Shown here: positions 16,573-24,877 of the stretch, one piece after another
Layout of the letters: each line of letters opens with the position of its first letter
Position numbering within the stretch: the first letter of the stretch is position 1
NCBI GenBank assembly: GCA_963829485.1
Contig: CAWHIK010000004.1
Location: 62,001-126,000, forward strand
Length of the DNA: 64,000 nt
Direction: 5' to 3'
From: JBGPQJ01 sp963829485
Lineage (GTDB): Bacteria; Chloroflexota; Anaerolineae; Anaerolineales; Villigracilaceae
Translations under genes and position numbers: made by a program
Notes under the pieces: generated by a model
What the model was told of the DNA's origin: nothing
The model's input: the letters and a program-made list of their open reading frames with translations, nothing else
Database searches by the model: none

Positions 16573-17040
16573 ATGGAAAGCAAAATAAGCATCCAGGGTC
16601 AAGGACCATTGGATGAGACTGATAACCTGATTATTGAGGCAATGCAGAAAGATGGCCGCGTTGCTTTCGCCCAGATCGCCGCCCAGTTGGATGTCTCTCC
16701 CGGGATGATTCGGATGCGTTATAACCGCCTGGTGGAGATGGGTGTGCTCAAGGTGGTCGCCATCACCAATCCTTTGCGGTTGGGATATACCACGATGGCG
16801 ATGATCGGCATCCGTACGGATGGGGAGCGGATGCTCGAGGTGGCTCAAAAGGTATCCGAATTTGAAGAAGTTATTTATCTCATCGTGGTCAGCGGTCGGT
16901 TTGACATCATGTGCGAGGTGGTTTGCCGTGATCACGCCCATTTACTGCAATTCCTGACTGAAAAATTGTACAAGGTGGATGGTGTGAGAGAGTCCGAATC
17001 ATTTATGCACCTGAAAATCCAGAAGGAAGTCTACTTCTAA
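16573..17040 (+). CDS. Lrp/AsnC-family transcriptional regulator
   Basis: About 155 residues from ATG 16573, or two more from ATG 16567. The N-terminal winged helix reads TDNLIIEAMQKDGRVAFAQI then SPGMIRMRYNRLVEMGVLKV. The C-terminal RAM domain (about 75-155) has TTMAMIGIRTDGERMLEVAQ and a VDGVRESESFMHLKI end. It is intact, unlike the first Lrp gene. It opens the second half of the island (dehydrogenase, APC permease, AOR, GABA-type aminotransferase) and probably controls that set and itself. A hairpin with a T-tract follows at 17039-17071. Confidence 0.88.
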   Translation: MESKISIQGQGPLDETDNLIIEAMQKDGRVAFAQIAAQLDVSPGMIRMRYNRLVEMGVLKVVAITNPLRLGYTTMAMIGIRTDGERMLEVAQKVSEFEEVIYLIVVSGRFDIMCEVVCRDHAHLLQFLTEKLYKVDGVRESESFMHLKIQKEVYF

Positions 17041-17071
17041 ACACGAGCCAGCATGCGCGTGTTTGTTTTTT
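17039..17071 (+). terminator. Terminator-like hairpin after the second Lrp gene
   Basis: AAACACG at the gene end pairs with CGTGTTT about 12 bases later, followed by GTTTTTT. It may separate lrp transcription from the metabolic genes, or attenuate read-through into them. Confidence 0.55.
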
Positions 17072-17128
17072 GCCTGGATAATGTGAATCTACCGGCCTGG
17101 CCGGTATAAAACCACAAGGAGATTGGAT

Positions 17129-18334
17129 ATGAAAGTCTTGCTCGTTGGTGTAGGCGGGGTGGGCGAAGCGATTGCGAGGATTGCGAAAGATCGCTCCTGG
17201 GTTGAGCTGATGGTCCTGGCGGATTACAACCTGAGTCGAGCCAAAGAAGTCCAAAAAAAGTTGGGCTCCCGGAAGCGTTTTCCAGTCGAGTGGATCGATG
17301 CCGGGAAGAAAAAACTCGTCGTTGACCTGGCAAAAAAATACGATGTCGATCTCATCATGAACGCTTGCGATCCAAGTTTCAATAAGCCGATCTTTGATGC
17401 AGCATACCAGGCGGGTGTGAACTATATGGACATGGCCATGACTCTCTCTGAGCCGCACCCGAAAACGCCATTTGAGAAATGCGGGATTAAGCTCGGAGAT
17501 TATCAATTCGAGAGATCAAGGGATTGGGAGAAGAAGAAAATACTTTGTCTGGCGGGTTTGGGTGTCGAGCCCGGCATGGCGGATGTATTCGCGCGGTACG
17601 CTCAGGACTTCCTATTCGACGAAATTGATGAGATAGGTATACGCGATGGTGCGAATATCGAAGTCAAAGGGTATGACTTTGCCCCTAACTTCTCCATCTG
17701 GACAACGATCGAGGAATGCCTAAATCCCCCGGTCATCTGGGAAAAGGAAAAGGGATGGTTCACGACCCCTCCATTTTCTGAACCTGAGGTTTTTGAGTTT
17801 CCCGAAGGAATTGGAAAAATCGAAGTCGTTAATGTTGAGCATGAAGAAGTGTTGCTTGTGCCGAGGTGGGTAAAGACGAATAGGGTGACGTTCAAATATG
17901 GGCTGGGCGATCAGTTCATCGGGGTTCTAAAGACCCTGCATATGATCGGTTTGGATAATAAGGAGCCGATCAAAGTGAAGGACGTGAAGGTTGCTCCACG
18001 CGATGTTGTGGCTGCCTGTCTGCCGGATCCCGCTCACCTGGGCGACAGGATGTCCGGGAAGACTTGCGCCGGCACATGGATCAAAGGTAAAAAAGATGGC
18101 AAACCTCGAGAAGTATACATGTATCAGGTGGCGGATAACGAGGAATGCATGAAGAAGTGGGGCTGCCAGGCAGTCGTTGCCCAAACAGCGTTCAATGCTG
18201 TAATCGGAATGGACCTGCTGGAGCACGGAATCTGGAAAGGCGTCGGCGTTTTGGGTCCCGAAGCATTTGCCCCCAGGCCGTTCATGGATAAAATGGCTGA
18301 TTATGGATTCCCTTACGGGATCAGGGAAATGTAA
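17129..18334 (+). CDS. Saccharopine dehydrogenase-family (carboxynorspermidine synthase-like) oxidoreductase
   Basis: A 401-residue enzyme starting at ATG 17129, seven bases behind AAGGAG (TTG 17123 is too close to it). The N-terminus is a Rossmann fold (KVLLVGVGGVGEAIARIAK), followed by ADYNLSRAKEV and MNACDPSFNKPIFDAAYQAG, as in saccharopine dehydrogenase and carboxynorspermidine/homospermidine enzymes. The middle contains LAGLGVEPGMADVFARYAQD, typical of this family. Such enzymes form or cleave secondary amines between an aldehyde and an amino acid using NAD(P)H. In this island it could release an amino acid or semialdehyde from a polyamine- or lysine-derived conjugate. The precise substrate is inference. 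Confidence 0.75.
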   Translation: MKVLLVGVGGVGEAIARIAKDRSWVELMVLADYNLSRAKEVQKKLGSRKRFPVEWIDAGKKKLVVDLAKKYDVDLIMNACDPSFNKPIFDAAYQAGVNYMDMAMTLSEPHPKTPFEKCGIKLGDYQFERSRDWEKKKILCLAGLGVEPGMADVFARYAQDFLFDEIDEIGIRDGANIEVKGYDFAPNFSIWTTIEECLNPPVIWEKEKGWFTTPPFSEPEVFEFPEGIGKIEVVNVEHEEVLLVPRWVKTNRVTFKYGLGDQFIGVLKTLHMIGLDNKEPIKVKDVKVAPRDVVAACLPDPAHLGDRMSGKTCAGTWIKGKKDGKPREVYMYQVADNEECMKKWGCQAVVAQTAFNAVIGMDLLEHGIWKGVGVLGPEAFAPRPFMDKMADYGFPYGIREM

Positions 18335-18355
18335 CCAGCGTTCTCGGGTGTTCAA

Positions 18356-18386
18356 TCCCCTTCCCTTGTCAAACCTGGGAAGGGGA
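18356..18386 (+). other. Intercistronic hairpin
   Basis: TCCCCTTCCC (18356-18365) pairs perfectly with GGGAAGGGGA (18377-18386). There is only a weak A/T run after it. It lies between the dehydrogenase and the APC permease and may tune their relative expression. Confidence 0.45.
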
Positions 18387-18418
18387 AATTGTAACCAACG
18401 GATCCAAAGGAGATAAAA

Positions 18419-20014
18419 ATGGCACAAGGTAACGGAAATGGCAATGGCGAAGCCGCGGTCATCCAGCGTGAGTCAAAAAAGCTCAAACGATCACTGACAC
18501 TTTTCCCTCTCTTTGGTTTGATGTATTTCACCGTATGCGGAGGGACATTTGGCATTGAACCCCTCGTCGGCTATTCAGGCTCAGGGCTGGCACTGCTCCT
18601 GATCGTTTTGACTCCACTCATATTCAGCCTGCCCAATGTATTGATGGTTCGCGAATTATCAACCATGATGCCTGCCGAGGGCGGTTATTATCATTGGGTA
18701 AAAAAGGCGTTCGGCCCATTTGCAGGGTTTATGGCTGGTTGGAATAACTGGGTGGTTTCCTGGTTGGACGTATCGATTTACCCTGTGCTGGCCGCGTATT
18801 ATTTGAGTTTTTTCATCCCCGCCCTGCGAAATGGCACAACCATCGGCGGTTATGAATTGTCACCGGATCTGCTTTCGTGGTTTGTCACCATCATTATTAT
18901 CTGGGGTGTGAGTTATATGCAGATTCGCGGTTCACGACTCTCCGGTCTTTTCACAGGCTGGCTGGGTGCGATCATGATGATTCCGTTGTTCATCATGGGT
19001 TTCATCGGGATCTACAACTGGATTGTGTATGGAGGCCCCGAATTGACTTTCCTGCCCGGGGGCGAGGGCATCAATTCGACGACTCTCACTGCTGCCTTGA
19101 GTACGGGTTTGTTTGTGGTCATGTGGAACTACATGGGCTGGGAACTGCCCTCTGCGGCAGGAGATGAAGTGGTCAACCCACGCAAGACTTATCCGGCTGC
19201 CATGACTCTTGTGTTGATTGCGGCGATCCTGACTTACACCATCCCGACACTTGGTGGGATGATGGGCGGCGGTGGTGACGATGGCAGTACGATTATCTGG
19301 GGTATTGAAGCAACCACTGACGAAGGGATCATCGCCGAAGTCGCAGATTATGGGATAACCGCCGAGCAGATGGAATCCTGGGGAGCAGACCCGACGTCGG
19401 ATATTGGTTGGGAATTTCCGGATATTGGACATGCAGTCGGCGTAAAATTCGGCGGTGACGGATTTGGTCTTCTTCTGGGTGGTTTGCTTACGATTGCAGC
19501 TGTCATGAGCATGGTCGGGTTGTTTACAGGTAACAGTCTTGGAGGAACGCGTGTCCCCTTTGCGTTGGCCGAGGACGGCATGTTCCCTCGATTCCTCGTG
19601 AAGGTTCATAGTAAATACGGCACACCCTTTGTCGCCATTATTGTCACAGGGGTGATTTATTCAATTTTCTCTCTCAATGCATTTGCCTTCCTTGTTGTGG
19701 CCGATGTTTTCCTGCAGATGTTGGTCATCCTGGCAGAATTCGCCGCGATGTGGGTTCTTAGGTATAAAATGCCCGAGAAGCCTCGCGACAAAGTTCCGGG
19801 CGGTTGGTTTGGGATGTTCCTGGTAACCCTGGGGCCAACGGTTATTATTCTACTGGCAATTTACAGTCAGATCGTTGAGGCGGGTTTTAGTTCGATCGGA
19901 TGGGCACTGGCCTTCATGGCGATCGGGATAATCCTTTACTTCCCATTCAAAAAATACCTGAAGCCGGGAGTTCCGGATGTCGATCCATTTGAAGAGAACT
20001 TGGATTACCAATAA
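18419..20014 (+). CDS. APC-family amino acid/polyamine permease
   Basis: A 531-residue membrane protein with about 12 helices. Family signatures include TVCGGTFGIEPLVGYSGSG in helix 1 (the unwound GxG substrate site), MPAEGGYYHWVKKAFGPFAG in helix 2/3, and EVVNPRKTYPAAM after helix 6. It imports or exchanges amino acids or polyamines. A hydrophilic acidic insert of about 60 residues (roughly 285-345, with EGIIAEVADYGITAEQ and PTSDIGWEFPDIG) sits between two helices, probably outside the cell; I would not expect such an insert in standard APC carriers. A good ribosome site (AAAGGAG) precedes the ATG. Context points to an amine or omega-amino acid as cargo. Confidence 0.88.
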   Translation: MAQGNGNGNGEAAVIQRESKKLKRSLTLFPLFGLMYFTVCGGTFGIEPLVGYSGSGLALLLIVLTPLIFSLPNVLMVRELSTMMPAEGGYYHWVKKAFGPFAGFMAGWNNWVVSWLDVSIYPVLAAYYLSFFIPALRNGTTIGGYELSPDLLSWFVTIIIIWGVSYMQIRGSRLSGLFTGWLGAIMMIPLFIMGFIGIYNWIVYGGPELTFLPGGEGINSTTLTAALSTGLFVVMWNYMGWELPSAAGDEVVNPRKTYPAAMTLVLIAAILTYTIPTLGGMMGGGGDDGSTIIWGIEATTDEGIIAEVADYGITAEQMESWGADPTSDIGWEFPDIGHAVGVKFGGDGFGLLLGGLLTIAAVMSMVGLFTGNSLGGTRVPFALAEDGMFPRFLVKVHSKYGTPFVAIIVTGVIYSIFSLNAFAFLVVADVFLQMLVILAEFAAMWVLRYKMPEKPRDKVPGGWFGMFLVTLGPTVIILLAIYSQIVEAGFSSIGWALAFMAIGIILYFPFKKYLKPGVPDVDPFEENLDYQ

Positions 20015-20028
20015 ACCCAATTATAAAG

Positions 20029-20059
20029 AGAGCCTGGTTTGACCATATGATCAGGCTCT
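20029..20059 (+). other. Weak hairpin between permease and AOR genes
   Basis: AGAGCCTG (20029-20036) pairs with CAGGCTCT (20052-20059). No T-tract follows, so read-through into the AOR gene is likely. Confidence 0.35.
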
Positions 20060-20105
20060 TGTCAAATTTCATATTATGATTTTTGAGAATTAGAAGGAGA
20101 TTACC

Positions 20106-22017
20106 ATGCCTTTTGGTTATTCTGGAAAAATCCTGCATGTTAATTTGACGAATGGAAAGATTACCGTTGAGACGCCGCCGGATGCGTTCTACCGAAAATA
20201 CATGGGCGGAAGTGCAATGGGATTGTATTACATCCTGAAGGAAATGCCCCGCGGCACTGATGCCCTTTCGGCTGAAAATGTTCTGACCATCATGTTGAGC
20301 GTCACGACCGGTGCGGCGGTATCCGGACAAAGCCGCGTAAATGTGAATGCCAAATCACCGATCAGCGGCGGCATCGGCGATTCTCAGGGAGGCGGTTTCT
20401 TCCCCGCTGAGATGAAATTTGCCGGAGTGGATGGTATTGTCGTCAAAGGAAAATCCCCCCATCCAGTCTATCTTTGGATCAAGGATGGGGAGGCAGAATT
20501 AAGAGATGCTGCACAGCTTGTCGGTAAGATATCCGGCGATGTGGATGCCATCCTGAAGAAGGAACTGGGTGACGATAAGATTGAGATCCTTCAGCACGGT
20601 CCCGCCGCAGAGAAAGGCGTTCTGTTCTCCAGCTTGGTTAGCATGTCAAACCGTCATAATGGCCGAACGGGAATGGGACTTGTGGCAGCGAGCAAGAATC
20701 TTAAGGCGGTCGTTGTTCGCGGGACAAAAAAGCCGACTTTTGCCGATCCCAAAGGTATCGCTTATTTGAACAAGCAGGGTCCTAAAGAGTTGCCTGGCAA
20801 CGCCGATATGGATGGTCTGGCAAAGTTCGGGACTGCATCGGTCGTCATGCCACAAAATACCAATGGAACATTGCCCACCCGCAACTACAGCGAAGGGCAA
20901 TTTGAAAGCGCCGATCCGATCAGCGGCGAGGTGATGGCGGAGACTGTGCTCAAAGAGCGAGACACCTGCTATGCCTGCGTTGTCCGGTGCAAACGCGTCG
21001 TAGAAATTAAAGAAGGCGCATATCAAGGTTGACCCGTATTATGGCGGTCCGGAGTATGAGACATTGGGAACCTTTGGCTCCTACTGCGGAATTTCCGACC
21101 TTGCAGCCGTTTCACTGGCCAACCAGATCTGCAATCAAAATGGAGTGGATACGATCGCCTGTGGTGCGACGATCGCATTTGCCATGGAATGCTTTGAGAA
21201 AGGCATCATAACCAAAAAGGAAACAGACGGCATTGAGCTGAAGTTCGGAAACGCAGACTCCATGCTCAAGGCGCTGGACCAAATCGTGAATAATACGGGG
21301 ACTCTGGGAAAAGTGTTATCGCAAGGATCGGAACGGGCGGCGAAATATTTCGGTAATAACGCTGACGAATGTCTCATCACAGTGAAAGGCGCAGAAGCTC
21401 CTGCTCATATGCCTCAGGCAAAACGCTCGCTGGCGCTGATTTATGCAGTGAATCCGTTTGGCGCAGACCACCAATCCAGTGAACATGATTGGATGATTGA
21501 AGAAGGTATGGCAACGGATCTGTACATGGGTCGTCTCTCCATGCTCGGGATGCCCGAAAAACTTCCCGCGCTATCCCTGGGTCCTGAAAAGGTCAAGTTT
21601 GCCTGGCTGACGGAAGTCTTCTATTCCATGCTGGATTTGCTCGAACTCTGTCAGTTCGTTTGGGGACCCGGATGGACTCTTTACGGACCGGCTGAAACCG
21701 TCGAATTGGTAAAACTGACAACGGGGTGGCAGGTTTCTCTTGACGAATTAATGGCTGTGGGAATGCGCCGCTTGAACCTGATGCGAGTCTTTAATGCACG
21801 TGAAGGTTTGGATCGAAAAGCGGATAGACTTCCCAGGAAATTCTTCAAGAAGCTCGAAGGGACGGGTCCAACAGCCGGAATTGCTTTGACTAATGAAGAA
21901 GTTGAAGACGCTCTTGATGAATACTATCGATTGGCCGGTTGGACTAAGCAGGGAGTGCCCACCCGCGAATCCCTTTCGAAACTGGACATCAGTTGGGCGG
22001 CTGAATACCTGCCATAA
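20106..22017 (+). CDS. Aldehyde:ferredoxin oxidoreductase (tungsten enzyme), one-base frameshift at about 21024
   Basis: Two adjoining frames give one AOR of about 636 residues, a normal length. AOR oxidises aldehydes to acids with a tungsten-bis-pterin cofactor and passes electrons through a [4Fe-4S] cluster to ferredoxin. The N-terminal domain opens with GYSGKILHVNLTNGKI and includes VSGQSRVNVNAKSPISGGIG. The cluster ligands are the CxxCxxxC of DTCYACVVRCKRVV plus the later Cys in LLELCQFVWGPG. The frame breaks where GCATATCAAGGTTGAC has one base too many: removing the C at 21024 restores GAYKVDPYYGGPEYETLGTF across the junction. AAGGAG precedes the ATG. Here it could oxidise aminoaldehydes or semialdehydes produced by the flanking aminotransferases. 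Confidence 0.88.
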
Positions 22018-22076
22018 ATTACTATCCAATAGGGCAGCTTGGAAAACATGGCTGCCCGTGTATTCAAACAGGATAA

Positions 22077-23360
22077 ATGATGACAACTAAGCACTATACC
22101 GAGAGTTTTCCCCATATGTCTCCTGTCTGGACGAGGATATTTCCCTTTGAAGCTGAAAAAGCTGAAGGGAGCTATATCTATACCACCGACGGCAGGAAGT
22201 TGCTTGATTTCACATGCGGCATCGGCGTGACTAATACAGGCCATTGCCATCCCAAGGTGGTGGAGGCGATTAGGGAACAAGCGGGGCTTTTCCTCCATGC
22301 CCAGGCGAATATCGTTGTTCACCAACCTATGCTACAGTTGATCTCTGAGTTGAAGACCATCGTCCATCCTTCGATCGACGGATTCTTCTTCAGTAACTCA
22401 GGCGCCGAGGCGGTGGAAGGTGCGGTGAAGTTGGCACGTTCGGCGACAGGAAAACCCAACATCATTGTTTTTTCCGGTTCTTTTCATGGCCGTACTTCCG
22501 GAACGATGGCATTGACTACATCGAAGACGATCTACCGGTCCGGGTACCAGCCATTGCCTGCCGGCGTGTATGTCGCTCCTTATCCCTATGCTTTTCGGCT
22601 GGGGATGGACGAGGAGAAAGCGAGTCAGTATTGTTTATCAGCGCTGGAAGAACTGCTACTTTCCCAGACATCCCCTGCAGAGACGGCAGCGATCCTCATC
22701 GAACCCGTCCTGGGCGAAGGAGGATATGTTCCGCCACCTGCGTCATTCATGAAGGGTCTTAGGGAGATAGCAGACAGGAATGGGATCCTGCTCATATTCG
22801 ACGAGATCCAATCCGGATTCGGTCGCACAGGTAAGTGGTTCGCACAGGAGCACTATGGGGTTGTACCGGACATTATGACCGTCGCCAAGGGAATTGCATC
22901 CGGCTTGCCGCTTTCGGGAGTCTTCAGCCGGCTGGATTTGATGAAAAAATGGACGACGGGTTCCCATGGAGGCACCTATGGCGGAAATGCAGTTGCTTGC
23001 GCAGCAGGGGTTGCCACCATTAGGGCGATGCGCGAAGAAAAAATGCTTGAGAACGCCCTCCAGCGCGGGGTGCAATTAACCACCGGACTTCGCAGGCTGC
23101 AGGAAGAATACTCTCAGATCGGTGATGTTCGAGGGCTGGGATTAATGATCGGTTCAGAGTTCGTTGATAAAAAGGGAAAACCGGATAAATCCCAGGCAAA
23201 AGCTGTCGTTCATGAGGCGGAAGAACGCAATCTGCTGCTTTTAACCTGCGGAACTTATGATAATACGATCCGCTGGATACCCCCCTTGAATGTCACGAGT
23301 GACCAGGTTTCTGATGCATTGAAGGTATTCGAAGATTCACTTAAGGCGGCAATAAAATAG
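22077..23360 (+). CDS. 4-aminobutyrate aminotransferase-like class III aminotransferase
   Basis: A 427-residue PLP enzyme of the GabT/acetylornithine type. Motifs are LDFTCGIGVTNTGHCHPKVV, the PLP-phosphate site FFFSNSGAEAVEGAVKLAR, SFHGRTSGTMALTTSK, the aspartate in LLIFDEIQSGFGRTG, and the Schiff-base lysine in MTVAKGIASGLPLSG. It should move an omega-amino group (for example of GABA or 5-aminovalerate) to 2-oxoglutarate. It is the last gene of the island, 59 bases after AOR and followed by a strong terminator. The start may be ATG 22077 or the adjacent ATG 22080. It is the fourth class III aminotransferase within 14 kb. Confidence 0.88.
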   Translation: MMTTKHYTESFPHMSPVWTRIFPFEAEKAEGSYIYTTDGRKLLDFTCGIGVTNTGHCHPKVVEAIREQAGLFLHAQANIVVHQPMLQLISELKTIVHPSIDGFFFSNSGAEAVEGAVKLARSATGKPNIIVFSGSFHGRTSGTMALTTSKTIYRSGYQPLPAGVYVAPYPYAFRLGMDEEKASQYCLSALEELLLSQTSPAETAAILIEPVLGEGGYVPPPASFMKGLREIADRNGILLIFDEIQSGFGRTGKWFAQEHYGVVPDIMTVAKGIASGLPLSGVFSRLDLMKKWTTGSHGGTYGGNAVACAAGVATIRAMREEKMLENALQRGVQLTTGLRRLQEEYSQIGDVRGLGLMIGSEFVDKKGKPDKSQAKAVVHEAEERNLLLLTCGTYDNTIRWIPPLNVTSDQVSDALKVFEDSLKAAIK

Positions 23361-23374
23361 ATGCGTTCGAAATG

Positions 23375-23407
23375 CATAAAGCCGGCTCGACAAGAGCCGG
23401 CTTTATG
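23375..23407 (+). terminator. Rho-independent terminator of the amine island
   Basis: CATAAAGCCGGCTC (23375-23388) pairs perfectly with 23394-23407 around GACAA. It lies 15 bases after the last aminotransferase stop. Confidence 0.85.
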
Positions 23408-23437
23408 ATATAAGATTAGATCAATCTGTTCAACGTG

Positions 23438-23510
23438 AGCCACCAAAGGGATTCGGACCCTTGACCTGGCGTTTACGAAACGTCTGCTCTACCGACTGAG
23501 CTATGGTGGC
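23438..23510 (-). tRNA. tRNA-Thr (anticodon CGT)
   Basis: A 73-base cloverleaf on the minus strand. The acceptor arm GCCACCA pairs with TGGTGGC, the D-arm is GCTC...GAGC, the anticodon loop TTCGTAA gives CGT (threonine, codon ACG), and the T-arm AAGGG-TCCGAAT-CCCTT is complete. CCA is not encoded. One pair of the anticodon stem (A28-C42) is a mismatch, which is unusual but tolerable. Confidence 0.92.
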
Positions 23511-23578
23511 ATGATAGCGGCGGGGATTATAGCTTATTCCCTTTAAACCCGCAAGAATTGGACTTGGGTGAAGCTGAC

Positions 23579-24853
23579 ATGAATGTCGCAATGCTTTCAT
23601 ACCATACGTGCCCATTGGCGACCCTCGGAGGGAAGGACACCGGCGGAATGAATGTCTACGTCCGCGACCTGACACGGGAATTGGGTCATTTAGGTGTCCA
23701 CGTGGATGTTTTTACTCGATCGCAGGATGAACACGTCCCGCACGTTCTCCATGACCTCGGGTTTGGCAATCGCGTCGTCCATATCCCTGCCGGACCTGAA
23801 ACACCATTGCCCAAAAAAGAACTTGCTTCTCACTTGGACCAATTTACACGCGGGATTATTGAGTTTTCACATGAGAAGGGGATAGCCTACGATCTAATCC
23901 ACAGCCATTATTGGTTGTCAGGGCTTGCCGCAAAATCACTGCAATCCCAATGGAATGTCCCTTTTGTCCATATGTATCACACCCTTGGGGAAATGAAAAA
24001 CCGGATCGCTCGCACACCAGAAGAAAAGGAAGGCGCTTACCGGCTCGATGGAGAGCGAGTAGTCCTGGATAGTGCAGACAGGATCATCGCGGCTACGCTG
24101 GCTGAAAAAGCTCAGCTGGAATGGCTGTACGGTGCTGACTCTCAAAAGATCACAATCATCCCCCCGGGCGTGGATACCAGTCATTTCTACCCAATTCCTG
24201 CCGACGAAGCCAAATCCTACCTGGGAATGCCCCAGAATGAAAGGATGATTCTTTTCGTTGGTCGGATCGAACCACTCAAGGGGGTTGAAACAATAATTAG
24301 AGCGATGTCGCTATTCAAACTTTCGAATGTCTCCCGGCAGCATCCGGTTCACCTGGCGATCATCGGCGGCGACCCCAACGCCAGCGCGGAAGAAATGAAC
24401 GCCGAAATGGTGCGGCTGCAAAAATTATGCCACGACCTTTGCATGGACCGGATGGTGGTCTTCCTGGGTAAACGTGGACAGGATACCCTGCCTTATTATT
24501 ACTCCGCGGCTGAAGTTCTGGTCATGCCGTCGCATTATGAATCTTTTGGATTGGTGGCATTGGAAGCCATGGCCTGTGGCACGCCTGTTATTGCATCCCA
24601 GGTCGGAGGATTGGCTTTCCTTGTTCAGGATGGCATGACTGGTTATTCGATCCCGGATCAGGATCCAGATGCGCTCGCTGAGGGGTTGAAAAAAATCCTA
24701 AGTGACAATCCGACCAGGGAAACAATGGGACGGAATGCTGCCGAATACGCGAGGCAATATTCCTGGCCGATAATTAGTGGACAGTTAGTGAAGTTATATG
24801 AAGCATTAACAAGAGGGGAACCGCACCGATCAAACGGGAAGAATATTATGTAA
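23579..24853 (+). CDS. GT4-family glycosyltransferase (MshA/sucrose-phosphate-synthase-like)
   Basis: A 424-residue retaining glycosyltransferase with a GT-B fold, taken from ATG 23579 (TTG 23558 is possible). The N-terminal lobe has the glycine-rich donor region LGGKDTGGMNVYVRDLTREL and SHYWLSGLAAKSL. The C-terminal lobe has LFVGRIEPLKGVETIIRAM and the E-x7-E motif in SHYESFGLVALEAMACGTPV, which binds the nucleotide sugar. The GGMNVYV pattern is shared by D-inositol-3-phosphate glycosyltransferase (MshA) and sucrose-phosphate synthase-like enzymes. A PIG-L deacetylase (MshB-like) is encoded 11 kb away at 34650, but no MshC is seen, so a thiol-cofactor role is only a possibility. It lies just after the divergent tRNA gene. 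Confidence 0.82.
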   Translation: MNVAMLSYHTCPLATLGGKDTGGMNVYVRDLTRELGHLGVHVDVFTRSQDEHVPHVLHDLGFGNRVVHIPAGPETPLPKKELASHLDQFTRGIIEFSHEKGIAYDLIHSHYWLSGLAAKSLQSQWNVPFVHMYHTLGEMKNRIARTPEEKEGAYRLDGERVVLDSADRIIAATLAEKAQLEWLYGADSQKITIIPPGVDTSHFYPIPADEAKSYLGMPQNERMILFVGRIEPLKGVETIIRAMSLFKLSNVSRQHPVHLAIIGGDPNASAEEMNAEMVRLQKLCHDLCMDRMVVFLGKRGQDTLPYYYSAAEVLVMPSHYESFGLVALEAMACGTPVIASQVGGLAFLVQDGMTGYSIPDQDPDALAEGLKKILSDNPTRETMGRNAAEYARQYSWPIISGQLVKLYEALTRGEPHRSNGKNIM

Positions 24854-24876
24854 AAAGGTGGTCAAGCCACCTTTTT
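24852..24876. terminator. Bidirectional terminator between convergent genes
   Basis: AAAAAGGTGG (24852-24861) pairs perfectly with CCACCTTTTT (24867-24876) around a five-base loop. It serves the glycosyltransferase gene and the convergent NYN gene. Confidence 0.85.
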
Positions 24877-24877
24877 A

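Noticed and set aside
18932..19609. A 225-codon minus-strand open frame inside the APC permease
   Set aside because: It is antisense to a clear membrane protein and rich in His, Cys and Arg, as expected from complemented hydrophobic codons.
23438..23510. tRNA-Thr as a degraded tRNA because of the A28-C42 mismatch
   Set aside because: All other stems and the loops are regular, and one mismatch in the anticodon stem is tolerated in real tRNAs.
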